64,000 nucleotides of DNA, from positions 306,579-370,578 of the forward strand of contig NZ_JACVCG010000004.1 in the NCBI RefSeq assembly GCF_016742135.1, given 5' to 3'. Under the pieces are notes generated by a model. It did not search any database and had not been told where the DNA came from. It was given only the letters and a program-made list of their open reading frames with translations. Source of the stretch: Brevundimonas sp. GTDB lineage: Bacteria > Pseudomonadota > Alphaproteobacteria > Caulobacterales > Caulobacteraceae. How positions within the stretch are numbered: position 1 is the first letter of the stretch; each line of letters begins with the position of its first letter. The position numbers and the translations under genes are program-made. Below are positions 1 through 9,282 of this stretch, one piece after another.

Positions 1-2
1 CC

Positions 3-848
3 CTGGCGCTGGTCATGCTACGCGACGAAACCGATGTGCGGCGCATGGAGTTGATGCGCGTCGACTTCCTCGCCAATGCCAGCCATGAGCTGCGGACGCC
101 ACTGGCCTCGCTGTCCGGCTTCATCGAGACGCTCAAGGGGCATGCGCGCGAGGACTCGGTGGCGCGCGATCGGTTCCTCGACATCATGGCCGCCCAGGCC
201 GAGCGGATGACACGTCTGGTCGCCGACCTGCTGTCGCTGAGCCGAATCGAGCTGAACGAACATGTGCCCCCGTCGGGGCATCTGGATCTGGGCCGGGCGA
301 CTGCGGATGTGGTTGATGCGTTGAGCGTCCTGACGCGGGATCACGGGGTCCAGATCGTGGTAGATGCGCCGGAAGAAGCAATCCGGATCAAGGGAGAGCG
401 CGACGAAATCGTCCAGGTGATCCAGAACCTGATCGACAACGCGATCAAATATTCGCCGCGTGACGGCCGCATCGAGGTCGAGATCCGCAGTGGCCTGACC
501 CCGGCCGCGGCGGCTGCCGCCCGGATGCCGGGGGCGGCGCGCCTGCCGCTGCTGACGCCGGACCGGGACGATGGCCTGACCTACGCGGCGGTGACGGTGA
601 GGGACCACGGGCCGGGTCTGTCACGAGAGCATCTGCCGCGCCTGACCGAACGCTTCTATCGCGTGGAGGGCCAGAAGAGCGGGGGAGAGCGTCCCGGAAC
701 CGGACTGGGCCTGGCGATCGTGAAACATATCGTCAACCGGCACCGAGGAGGCCTGCTGGTCGAAAGCGTGCCGGGAGAGGGCGCGGCCTTCACCGCCTTC
801 TTCCCCCTGTCGAGTCGTCCCGCTGTGGCTGAGCCTCTGACGGTGTAA
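3..848 (+). CDS. phoR: PhoR phosphate-sensing histidine kinase, C-terminal part (5' end outside window)
   Basis: This is the catalytic half of the sensor kinase that phosphorylates PhoB when phosphate is scarce. The frame is open to the window edge, so the N-terminal membrane and PAS portions are missing. The H-box SHELRTPL has its phospho-accepting His at bases 84-86. It is followed by an N-box (QNLIDNAIKYS) and G-boxes (DHGPGLS, GTGLGLAIVKHI), so the HisKA and HATPase modules are intact. Assignment to PhoR rests on the pst-phoU-phoB genes immediately downstream in the same direction. The partial 5' end is a window artefact rather than a broken gene. Confidence 0.9.
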   Translation: MALVMLRDETDVRRMELMRVDFLANASHELRTPLASLSGFIETLKGHAREDSVARDRFLDIMAAQAERMTRLVADLLSLSRIELNEHVPPSGHLDLGRATADVVDALSVLTRDHGVQIVVDAPEEAIRIKGERDEIVQVIQNLIDNAIKYSPRDGRIEVEIRSGLTPAAAAAARMPGAARLPLLTPDRDDGLTYAAVTVRDHGPGLSREHLPRLTERFYRVEGQKSGGERPGTGLGLAIVKHIVNRHRGGLLVESVPGEGAAFTAFFPLSSRPAVAEPLTV

Positions 849-853
849 CCGAA

Positions 854-871
854 CTGTCATGGACCCGTCGT
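854..871 (+). promoter_or_regulatory. Pho-box-like PhoB site upstream of pstC
   Basis: CTGTCAT (854-860), a 4-base spacer, then CCGTCGT (865-871) form two 7-base direct repeats with an 11-base period. This is the Pho-box architecture: the first half is perfect and the second matches 5 of 7. The site lies in the phoR-pstC gap, about 85 bases before the pstC start, where PhoB activation of pst would be expected. Confidence 0.65.
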
Positions 872-955
872 AATCCGCTGACCAATCACGGGCAGGGTCC
901 GCGCACTTTTGATGACTGCCGGATTGCGGTCTGATTCCCCGTTTCGCGGACCTTG

Positions 956-2398
956 ATGACCCTGACCGTCCTTCTGATCGTGATCCTGCTGGCGGCGGCG
1001 GCCTTTGTGCTGGGCCACCGGCGCGCGTCGCGGCGTGCCGCCCGCCTGACCGGTCGGGAACGCCCCCATTCGCGTCCGGCCCAGCATGGTGCCTATGCCC
1101 TCATATGGGTGGCGGCTCCGGCCCTGTTGGTGCTGATGGCCCTGTCCGTGCTGTCAGGGCCCATTAGCCAGCAACTGATCCACACCGGCCAGCCCGAAGC
1201 TGTGTCCAGCCTGGAACCCTTCCGCAAGAACGCCTTTGTGGCCGACGCCGCGCGCGTCGCCAACTCCCAGCCGGCTCAGGCCTTCTGGGAGCCGGAGGTG
1301 GCGCAGCATCTGGCCACAGAGGGCCTCCGGGCGGCCAGGATCCAGTCGACCCTGAATTGGGGCGGTGCCGTGGGGGCCATCCTGGTCGCCCTGATGGGGG
1401 GCATCATCGCCTTCCTGCGCATCCGGCCGGATTTCAGGGCCCGCAACCGGGTTGAGGGCTGGATCGTCGGCCTGCTGCTGGTCTGTTCGGCGATTGCCGT
1501 GCTGACGACCATCGGTATCATCGCCTCGTTGCTGATCGATGCGACGCGCTTCTTCTCGGCCGTGCCGCTGCCGGAATTCCTGTTCGGCACCCAATGGAGC
1601 CCGCAGACCGCCATCCGCGCGGACCAGGTCGGATCAACGGGTGCGTTCGGAGCCCTGCCGCTGTTTGCGGGGACCTTCCTGATCATGCTGATCGCCATGG
1701 CGGTGGCCGCCCCCGTCGGCCTGTTCGCGGCCATCTATCTGTCGGAGTATGCCGGACCCGCCAGCCGGGCGGTCATCAAACCCGTCCTGGAGATTCTGGC
1801 CGGGGTGCCGACCGTGGTCTACGGCTTCTTTGCAGCCCTGACAGTCGGCCCGGCCTTTCGCGAGTTCTTCAACACGATCGGACGCTGGCTGATCGGGGGG
1901 CCGCTGGACGGGCTGGGGCAGTATCTGATGCTGGTCCAGAACCAGATGGCGCTGGTGGCCGGCGCGGTCATGGGGATCATGTTGATCCCGTTCGTGTCAT
2001 CGCTCTCCGACGATATCCTGAATGCCGTGCCCCAGTCGCTGAGGGACGGATCCTATGCCATGGGGGCGACCAAGTCCGAGACCGTCAGCCGTGTGCTGAT
2101 GCCTGCGGCCCTGCCCGGCGTCGCCGGGGCGCTGCTGCTGGCCATGTCGCGGGCCATCGGCGAGACCATGATCGTGACCATGGCTGCGGGCCTCGCCGCG
2201 CGGTTGACGCTCAACCCGCTGGACACGGTAACGACTGTGACCGTGCAGATCGTCACCCTGCTGACGGGAGACCAGGAGTTCAACTCGACCAAGACGCTGG
2301 CGGCCTTTGGCCTGGGCCTGACCCTGTTCCTTGTTACCCTGGTGCTGAACATCGTGGCCCAGCGGATCGTCCAGACATATCGGCAACAGTATGACTGA
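956..2398 (+). CDS. pstC: Phosphate ABC transporter permease PstC
   Basis: One of two membrane permeases of the high-affinity phosphate importer. The 480-residue product is longer than enteric PstC (about 320) because of an N-terminal extension with membrane segments near residues 2-19 and 45-65, as is common in alphaproteobacteria. The permease domain fills the C-terminal half, with the EAA-type ATPase-contact loop (AMGATKSETVSRVLMPAALP) near residue 367. I chose the ATG at 956; an in-frame TTG lies one codon upstream. The stop overlaps the pstA start by 8 bases, suggesting translational coupling. No pstS gene is present here, so the binding protein must be encoded elsewhere. Confidence 0.93.
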   Translation: MTLTVLLIVILLAAAAFVLGHRRASRRAARLTGRERPHSRPAQHGAYALIWVAAPALLVLMALSVLSGPISQQLIHTGQPEAVSSLEPFRKNAFVADAARVANSQPAQAFWEPEVAQHLATEGLRAARIQSTLNWGGAVGAILVALMGGIIAFLRIRPDFRARNRVEGWIVGLLLVCSAIAVLTTIGIIASLLIDATRFFSAVPLPEFLFGTQWSPQTAIRADQVGSTGAFGALPLFAGTFLIMLIAMAVAAPVGLFAAIYLSEYAGPASRAVIKPVLEILAGVPTVVYGFFAALTVGPAFREFFNTIGRWLIGGPLDGLGQYLMLVQNQMALVAGAVMGIMLIPFVSSLSDDILNAVPQSLRDGSYAMGATKSETVSRVLMPAALPGVAGALLLAMSRAIGETMIVTMAAGLAARLTLNPLDTVTTVTVQIVTLLTGDQEFNSTKTLAAFGLGLTLFLVTLVLNIVAQRIVQTYRQQYD

Positions 2399-3680
2399 GA
2401 CCCGCGACACGATGACGGCGACACGACTGGACCGCCTGAGGGGTGGGTTGAAGCGGCGCTATGCCCGCGAGGCCCGGTTCCGACTTTATGGCATCCTGGC
2501 CATTGCTGTGGCCGTGGCCTTTCTGGCGTTGCTGCTGGGCCGGATCATCGAACAGGGGCATACGGCCTTTTACGCCCATGAGGTGTCCGTGCCGGTCTAT
2601 CTGGACCCGGCACGCATCGACCCCGCCTATCCCCAGGGCACGAATTTCGAGCAGATGGTGGCGCAACAGCAGCTGGCCAGCCGAGGGCTGGAGGGCGATG
2701 CATCCGGACCGCTGGCGGCCGAGATGCGCGGCCTGTTCTCGTCGGAGCTGAAGTTCGAAATCGCCCGGAGGGTGGCGGACGATCCCTCGCTGATCGGTCA
2801 GACGGTGACCTTTGACGTCCCGGTCTCGGACCAGGCGGATCTGTATTTCAAGGACGAAATCTCGATCAATACCCCGGCCGAGCAGCGGCGCCTGACGGAT
2901 CAGCAGATCGGCTGGCTGGATCAAATGGAAGCCGACGGCAATGTCCGGGCCCACTTCAACAGCCGGCTGTTCACCAGTGGTGACTCGACCGAGCCCGAAC
3001 TGGCCGGGGTTCTAGGGGCGGTTGTCGGCTCCGCGCTGATGCTGATGGTCACGGCCTTCCTCGCCATCCCGATCGGCGTGGCGGCGGCGGTTTATCTGGA
3101 AGAGTTCGCGCCCCGAAATCGCCTGAGCGCCTTGATCGAGGTCAACATCAACAATCTGGCGGCTGTGCCGTCGATCGTCTATGGCCTGCTGGGTCTGGCC
3201 CTGTTCATCAACTGGATGCACCTGCCGCGCTCGTCGCCGCTGGTGGGGGGGCTGGTGCTGGCGCTGATGGCGCTGCCGACCATCATTATCGCCACGCGTT
3301 CGTCGCTGAAGGCGGTTCCGCCGTCGATCCGCGAGGCGGCGCTGGCCATGGGCGCCAGCCGCACCCAGACGGTATTCCAGCACGTGTTGCCGCTGGCCCT
3401 GCCGGGAGTGATGACCGGGGCGATCATCTCGCTGGCCCATGCGCTGGGCGAGACGGCACCCTTGCTGCTGATCGGCATGGTCAGCTTCATGCCCGGAATC
3501 GCGAGCTCCATCACCGAGCCGACCGGTGCCCTGCCGTCCCTCATCTATATCTGGGAGAATGCCTCGGAGCGCGCGTTCCACGAACGGACCGCCGCGGCCA
3601 TTATGGTTCTCCTGACCTTCATGATCGTGATGAACGCTGCCGCCATCCTGCTGCGGCGTCATTTCGAGCGCCGGTGGTAA
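2391..3680 (+). CDS. pstA: Phosphate ABC transporter permease PstA
   Basis: Second permease of the Pst importer, 429 residues. A cytoplasmic N-terminus and one membrane segment (about residues 28-50) precede a soluble periplasmic region of roughly 150 residues, the DUF3333-type extension found in alphaproteobacterial PstA. The five-helix permease core follows. The EAA loop ([20 protein letters not shown]) is near residue 318. The ATG at 2391 lies inside the end of pstC; another in-frame ATG at 2412 is possible. Third gene of the phoR-pstCAB-phoU-phoB run. Confidence 0.93.
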   Translation: MTETRDTMTATRLDRLRGGLKRRYAREARFRLYGILAIAVAVAFLALLLGRIIEQGHTAFYAHEVSVPVYLDPARIDPAYPQGTNFEQMVAQQQLASRGLEGDASGPLAAEMRGLFSSELKFEIARRVADDPSLIGQTVTFDVPVSDQADLYFKDEISINTPAEQRRLTDQQIGWLDQMEADGNVRAHFNSRLFTSGDSTEPELAGVLGAVVGSALMLMVTAFLAIPIGVAAAVYLEEFAPRNRLSALIEVNINNLAAVPSIVYGLLGLALFINWMHLPRSSPLVGGLVLALMALPTIIIATRSSLKAVPPSIREAALAMGASRTQTVFQHVLPLALPGVMTGAIISLAHALGETAPLLLIGMVSFMPGIASSITEPTGALPSLIYIWENASERAFHERTAAAIMVLLTFMIVMNAAAILLRRHFERRW

Positions 3681-3684
3681 ACGC

Positions 3685-4572
<888 letters not shown>

Positions 4573-4581
4573 GATATCTGA

Positions 4582-5322
4582 ATGAACCAGCACACCGTCA
4601 AATCCTATGGAGACGAGCTGAACCAGCTGACGGCCATCGTCGCCCGCATGGGTGGACTGGCCGAAGCCCAGGTGGCCGATGCCATCGAGTCGGTGGCGCG
4701 TCGCGATGTGGCGCTGGCCCGGGCCGTGGTCGAGCGGGATGCCCGGCTCGACGCCCTGCACAGCGACATCGAGAAGAAGGCCATTCGTCTGATCGCCCTG
4801 CGCCAGCCTGTGGCCTCGGATTTGCGCAAGACCCTGTCGGCGATGAAGCTGGCGGTGGACCTGGAGCGCACCGGCGATCTGGCCCGGAATATTTCCAAGC
4901 GGGCGCTGATCCTGGCAGAAGGCGAGCCTATGCTGCCCCTGACCCGGTCGATCGAGCGGATGGGCAAGCTGGTGTCGATGCGGTTGCGGGATGTTCTGGA
5001 TGCCTATACGGCGTCGGACGTCGACCGGGCGATGGGTGTCTGGACCTCGGACGACGAGGTCGACGAGCACTACAACAGCCTGTTCCGCGAACTGCTGACC
5101 TATATGATGGGCGACCCGCGCACGATCACGGCCTGTACGCACCTGTTGTTCATGGCCAAGAATCTGGAGCGGATCGGCGACCACGCGACCAATATCGCCG
5201 AGACTATCCACTATGAGATCACCGGCGGCGACATGATCGGTGAGCGGCCGCGCTGGACACCGACCCCGTCGGATTCCGACGTCATGGCGACCGACGACCC
5301 CCTGCGCCCGCAAGAGTCCTGA
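4582..5322 (+). CDS. phoU: Phosphate signalling regulator PhoU
   Basis: Cytoplasmic all-helical adaptor that links Pst transport state to PhoR and represses the Pho regulon when phosphate is plentiful. The 246-residue product has the two tandem three-helix PhoU repeats (about residues 15-105 and 120-210). Each ends in the family's metal-site signature: MKLAVDLERTGDLARNI in the first and AKNLERIGDHATNIAE in the second. The C-terminal 25 residues are acidic and probably disordered. It lies 9 bases after pstB and 17 before phoB. Confidence 0.95.
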   Translation: MNQHTVKSYGDELNQLTAIVARMGGLAEAQVADAIESVARRDVALARAVVERDARLDALHSDIEKKAIRLIALRQPVASDLRKTLSAMKLAVDLERTGDLARNISKRALILAEGEPMLPLTRSIERMGKLVSMRLRDVLDAYTASDVDRAMGVWTSDDEVDEHYNSLFRELLTYMMGDPRTITACTHLLFMAKNLERIGDHATNIAETIHYEITGGDMIGERPRWTPTPSDSDVMATDDPLRPQES

Positions 5323-5339
5323 GCCCGGAGACCCCTATC

Positions 5340-6029
5340 GTGCAGCCCTATGTTCTTGTGATGGAAGACGAGGACGCGCTGGCGACCTTGCTTCAGTACA
5401 ATCTGGAAAAGGAAGGCTATCGCGTCGTGGTCGCCGGTGACGGCGAGGAGGGGCTGGTCCAGATCGACGAGCGCCTGCCCGATCTGGTGCTGCTGGACTG
5501 GATGCTGCCCAAGGTGTCGGGCATCGAGGTGTGTCGCCGTATTCGCGGACGGCCCGAGACGCGCAACCTGCCGATCATCATGCTGACCGCGCGCGGCGAG
5601 GAGACGGATCGGGTGCGCGGCCTCGACACCGGCGCCGACGACTATCTGACCAAGCCGTTCTCGATGACCGAGCTGATCGCCCGCATCCGGGCGGTGCTGC
5701 GCCGCATCCGCCCAGGTCTGGCCGATGACCGGATCAACCACGGCGACATCGTGATCGACCGGGTGGCCCACCGGGTGCGCCGGGCGGGCAAGGAAATTCA
5801 CCTGGGCCCGACCGAATTCCGCCTGCTGGACCACTTCATGCAGCACCCGGGCCGGGTGTTCAGCCGCGAACAGCTGCTGGACGCGGTCTGGGGCTCGGAC
5901 GTCTATGTCGAGGCGCGCACGGTCGACGTTCACGTCGGTCGCCTGCGCAAGGCCCTGAGCGTCGAGGGCACCGCCAACCCAATCCGTACGGTCCGCTCGG
6001 CGGGCTATTCGCTGGATCTGGACGGCTGA
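5340..6029 (+). CDS. phoB: Phosphate regulon response regulator PhoB
   Basis: OmpR-family transcription factor that binds Pho boxes when phosphorylated by PhoR. The 229-residue product has a receiver domain (1-118) with acidic pocket EDED at 9-12, phospho-acceptor Asp53 (LLDWMLP) and conserved Lys in YLTKPFS. A winged-helix effector (about 130-226) follows, with the motif VDVHVGRLRKAL. The start is GTG at 5340, preceded by GGAG. The Pho-box-like site upstream of pstC suggests autoregulation. Last gene of the cluster. Confidence 0.95.
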   Translation: MQPYVLVMEDEDALATLLQYNLEKEGYRVVVAGDGEEGLVQIDERLPDLVLLDWMLPKVSGIEVCRRIRGRPETRNLPIIMLTARGEETDRVRGLDTGADDYLTKPFSMTELIARIRAVLRRIRPGLADDRINHGDIVIDRVAHRVRRAGKEIHLGPTEFRLLDHFMQHPGRVFSREQLLDAVWGSDVYVEARTVDVHVGRLRKALSVEGTANPIRTVRSAGYSLDLDG

Positions 6030-6122
6030 GAGGGGCGCGAGTCCTCCATTAAATTCCTGCAAGGTGCGTCCACAGGCGCCTCCCGCATCCTCTCCAGATG
6101 ACAGTCATGAGGGAGAGGGCGG

Positions 6123-6842
6123 ATGCCGGATGCGGTTATGTTCACATTGGGATGGGTAGGCGCAGCGGGAGTGCTGGGCCTGTTGGGGGCCGTGGTCGCG
6201 CGCGGTCGCATTCACTGGGGCTGGCTGATCTCGGCGCTGGTTTTGATGGCCCTCTATGACGCGCTGTTGACGCGGGGGTATGGGACTATCCCGCTGACCC
6301 TGTGGCCCTCGGACTGGAATTGGGAGGGCAAGCTGATGGGGCTGGCGCTGGGGCTGGTTGTCGCCAGCCTGCCCTGGCTGGGCTGGAAGCGGGTGGGGCT
6401 GACGCTGGAACAGGATCGCCGGGGCCTGCCCGGGGCCCTGATGCTGTCGGCTGTGCTGGTCACCCTGTTCCTGGGACTGGCCCTCTATTTCCCGGGTCAG
6501 GGGTTTGATGCCGACAGCCTGGCGTTCCAGCTGACCATGCCCGGCTTTGACGAGGAGCTGTTCTATCGCGGCGTGCTGCTGCTGATGCTGAACGAGGCCT
6601 TCGGCAAGCCGGTGCGGGTGCTGGGGGCGCAGATGGGCTGGGGAGCCGTGGTGTCGTCCGTCGCCTTCGGTTTGATGCATGCGCTGGGCTACAGCGACGG
6701 GGCCTTTACGTTCGATACGGTGCTGATGGCCAGCACCGGCTTTGCGGCCCTGCTGCTGGTGTGGCTGAGGGAAAAGACGGGCAGCCTGCTTCTGCCGGTG
6801 TTGCTGCACAATTTCGGCAATGTGATCTTCATGCTGGTGTGA
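6123..6842 (+). CDS. CPBP-family intramembrane glutamic endopeptidase (Abi-like)
   Basis: Multi-pass membrane protein of the CPBP/Rce1-like protease family. It has about seven hydrophobic segments and carries the three family motifs in order: EELFYRG near residues 143-149 (catalytic Glu pair and Arg), FGLMHALGY near 183 (His) and HNFGNV near 229 (His-Asn). The core is therefore apparently active. Substrate and role cannot be read from the context: it stands alone between phoB and the convergent hsl[11 protein letters not shown] stretch supports the ATG at 6123. Confidence 0.85.
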   Translation: MPDAVMFTLGWVGAAGVLGLLGAVVARGRIHWGWLISALVLMALYDALLTRGYGTIPLTLWPSDWNWEGKLMGLALGLVVASLPWLGWKRVGLTLEQDRRGLPGALMLSAVLVTLFLGLALYFPGQGFDADSLAFQLTMPGFDEELFYRGVLLLMLNEAFGKPVRVLGAQMGWGAVVSSVAFGLMHALGYSDGAFTFDTVLMASTGFAALLLVWLREKTGSLLLPVLLHNFGNVIFMLV

Positions 6843-6870
6843 GGCGGGGGCGTCAGGTCGTCCCCGCCTC
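6841..6870. terminator. Terminator-like hairpin shared by convergent genes
   Basis: A perfect 9-base inverted repeat (GAGGCGGGG at 6841-6849, CCCCGCCTC at 6862-6870, 12-base loop) spans the stop codons of the CPBP protease gene and hslO, which converge 10 bases apart. There is no T-run, so bidirectional termination is inferred from position and symmetry. Confidence 0.4.
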
Positions 6871-7752
6871 CAGCGCATAGACCCTGGCGCAGTATTCGCA
6901 GGTGACATGGATATTGCCGTCGGGCTCGACCATCTCGGCGCGCTCGTCGGCACTGAAGCTGTCGAGAACGGTGGCGATGCGATCAGCCGAGCAGCGGCAG
7001 CGGGCCTCGAGCGGCTGGGCGGCTTCGAGACGCACCCCGTCCTCATGGAACAGGCGGTACAGAAGTGTCTCTGACGGAACCTGGGGATCGATCAGCTCAT
7101 CCGCACTGATCGTGTTGAACAGGGCGCGGGCGCGGTCCCAGGCATCTTCGGTCTCGCCGCGGGCGGCGTCGCCGGCGAGGCGTTGGATCATCATGCCACC
7201 GGCGCGCCAGCCGCTGCCGTTCTCGTCGGTCAGGTGGCCGACGGAGAGCCGCACCTCGGTCGGGATCTGTTCGGACTGCTGGAAATAGTGCTCGGCACAC
7301 AGGGCAAGGCTGTCGCCCTCGATCGGGGTGATGCCCTGGTGGCGCTCGAAATCCAGGCCCTGGTCAAGCGTCATGACGAACACACCCTTGCCCAGCAGGC
7401 GGTGGGCACCGGGACGGGCGTCATCGGCGGTGAGGGCGGCGAGCTCGCCCTCGTCATAGCGGCAGTAACCGCGGAGAGTCCCTTCGGTGCCATAGTCGGC
7501 GACCACATAACGGACCGGGCCGTCGCCCTGGGCCTGGAGGATCAGACGGCCGTCGAATTTCAGGGCCGAGCCGATCAGGGCGGCCAACGCGCATGCCTCA
7601 CCGAGCAGTTCCGCCACCGGAGCTGGATAGGCATGGGCCGACAGCACGGCATCAATCGCGGGCCCCATGCCGACGATGCGACCGCGCACGGGCTGGTCCT
7701 GGATCTGGAAGGCGGCGACCCGGTCGTCGGGCAGGCGGGAGGCGTCGGTCAC
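6853..7752 (-). CDS. hslO: Redox-regulated chaperone Hsp33
   Basis: Cytoplasmic holdase activated by oxidative unfolding. The C-terminal zinc/redox switch is present: CRC, 30 residues, then CEYC, matching CxC-x27-32-CxxC. I prefer the GTG at 7752 (299 residues), which has AGGAT at good distance, over the GTG at 7779, which lacks a ribosome-binding site and adds nine residues. The gene is divergent from the short-chain dehydrogenase gene; their 147-base gap contains two small palindromes. Confidence 0.92.
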   Translation of the reverse strand: MTDASRLPDDRVAAFQIQDQPVRGRIVGMGPAIDAVLSAHAYPAPVAELLGEACALAALIGSALKFDGRLILQAQGDGPVRYVVADYGTEGTLRGYCRYDEGELAALTADDARPGAHRLLGKGVFVMTLDQGLDFERHQGITPIEGDSLALCAEHYFQQSEQIPTEVRLSVGHLTDENGSGWRAGGMMIQRLAGDAARGETEDAWDRARALFNTISADELIDPQVPSETLLYRLFHEDGVRLEAAQPLEARCRCSADRIATVLDSFSADERAEMVEPDGNIHVTCEYCARVYALEAGTT

Positions 7753-7810
7753 GTCGATATCCTGTAGGGCAAGGCGCACAGATAGGAGGTAGGGAGGATC
7801 AATTTAAGCC

Positions 7811-7836
7811 CTTGCAAGCGTTGCCTTATGATAAGG
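7811..7836. promoter_or_regulatory. Two short palindromes in the hslO/SDR divergent promoter region
   Basis: CTTGCAAG (7811-7818) and CCTTATGATAAGG (7824-7836) are perfect palindromes between the divergent starts at 7752 and 7900. CTTGCAA read on the minus strand could also be a heat-shock-type -35 for hslO, but no convincing -10 follows. The regulator is unknown. Confidence 0.3.
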
Positions 7837-7899
7837 GCGGAAACCGTGCGGGGCCTGCGCCGTTGTTTGGTCGGCCCCCTATGTGAACAAAGGCGACCG

Positions 7900-9243
7900 A
7901 TGTCTGCAAAGCTCCGACTGAAACCGCTCAAGGATCAGGCGATCGTCATTACGGGCGCGACCTCGGGTGTCGGGCTGAGCACCGCGAGGCGCGCCGCCCG
8001 GGCAGGAGCCTGTGTCTTCCTCATCGCGCGCGGCGAGCAGGACCTGAAGACCCTGTGCGAGGAACTCCAGGCGGAGGGGGCTCGCGTGGCCTGGGCTGCG
8101 GCGGACGTGGCCGACTTTGACGCCCTGTCCGAGGCCGCAGACAAGTGCCGGCGCCTGTTCGGCGGGTTCGACACCTGGGTCAACAATGCGGGCGTGTCGA
8201 TCTTTGGCCCGATCCGGGAGACCACGCTGGAGGATCAGCGGCGGCTGTTCGAGACCAACTATTGGGGCGTGGTCAACGGCTCGCTCATCGCGGTCGAGCA
8301 TCTGCGCGGACGTCCCGGCGGCGGGGCCGTCATCAATGTCGGTTCGATCCTGTCCGATGCGCCGATCCCCCTGCAGGGAATCTTTGCCGCCTCGAAACAC
8401 GCCGTGAAGGGCTTTACCAACTCGCTGCGCATCGAACTGCTGCGCGAGAAGGCACCGGTTTCGTTGAGTCTCGTGAAACCCGCCGCGATCGATACCCCTT
8501 ACAACCGGCATGCGCGCAATCTGACAGGGCAGGCGGTGCAGAACCCTCAGCCCGTCTACGGTACCCATGTGGTGGCCGATACGGTGCTGTATTGCGCCAG
8601 CCATCCCATCCGCGAGATCACGGTCGGCGGCGGCGGGCGGCTGATCGCCTCCTTCTATTCGGCGCTGCCGGGGCTTGCGGAGCCGATCTTCGCGCGCTTT
8701 GCTCCGTCCATGATGCGCGACAAGACCCATGATTATCACCCCTGGGACGACGGTCTGTACGATCCGACCAATGACGGTCTGGCGGATGAGCTGCACTATC
8801 CGGTGGTGCGCCGGTTCAGCACCTTGGCCGAGGTGCGCAAACATCCCGGTATTGCCGGGGCCGTGGTCGCGCTGCTGGTCGCGGTGGGCGTCGGCTATGT
8901 GCTGCTGAACCAGAAGTCGGGGCCCACGCGGTTCGAGCGATGGAAGGCCCAGGCCGACCCGCGGCGCTGGCGGATGCCCTCGGTGCCGGCCATGTCCTGG
9001 CTGTCTCGATTCCGGTCCGATGGGGACGGACGGCTGGAGGCGCTGCAGGCCGAGTTGGATCGCTATGGCGGGCGAGCGCGGCGGGGGCTGGAGGACGCGG
9101 GCGGTCGCGCCCGGCGCTATGCCTCGCATGCTGGAGACTATGCCCAGGATCACGCGAAGGAGGGTGGGGCGGTAGCCGCCACCTTGGCCTTGCTGGGGGT
9201 TCTGGCCGCCGTGGCGCTGAAGGCCCGGCAAAACGACGCCTGA
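7900..9243 (+). CDS. Short-chain dehydrogenase-like protein with C-terminal membrane helices and no catalytic Tyr
   Basis: Rossmann-fold SDR protein, 447 residues. The cofactor motif TGATSGVG lies near residue 19 and NNAG near 98. At the active site the usual YxxxK reads F162-AAS-K166 (Phe codon 8383-8385), so the catalytic Tyr is absent while Ser and Lys remain. After the SDR core come two hydrophobic helices, near residues 318-335 and at the very C-terminus, suggesting membrane attachment. The start is ATG 7900 with an upstream AAGG; an in-frame ATG at 7828 would add a poorly conserved leader. It may be a non-catalytic or altered SDR. The substrate is unknown. Confidence 0.8.
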   Translation: MSAKLRLKPLKDQAIVITGATSGVGLSTARRAARAGACVFLIARGEQDLKTLCEELQAEGARVAWAAADVADFDALSEAADKCRRLFGGFDTWVNNAGVSIFGPIRETTLEDQRRLFETNYWGVVNGSLIAVEHLRGRPGGGAVINVGSILSDAPIPLQGIFAASKHAVKGFTNSLRIELLREKAPVSLSLVKPAAIDTPYNRHARNLTGQAVQNPQPVYGTHVVADTVLYCASHPIREITVGGGGRLIASFYSALPGLAEPIFARFAPSMMRDKTHDYHPWDDGLYDPTNDGLADELHYPVVRRFSTLAEVRKHPGIAGAVVALLVAVGVGYVLLNQKSGPTRFERWKAQADPRRWRMPSVPAMSWLSRFRSDGDGRLEALQAELDRYGGRARRGLEDAGGRARRYASHAGDYAQDHAKEGGAVAATLALLGVLAAVALKARQNDA

Positions 9244-9282
9244 GCCGTTGCTGCAACTGCGAAGGTGGGTCAAGGTCGGGCT

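Noticed and set aside
8341-8350. tRNA T-arm-like sequence GGTTCGATCC
   Set aside because: It is inside the SDR coding region and no acceptor or anticodon stems flank it; no tRNA was found elsewhere.
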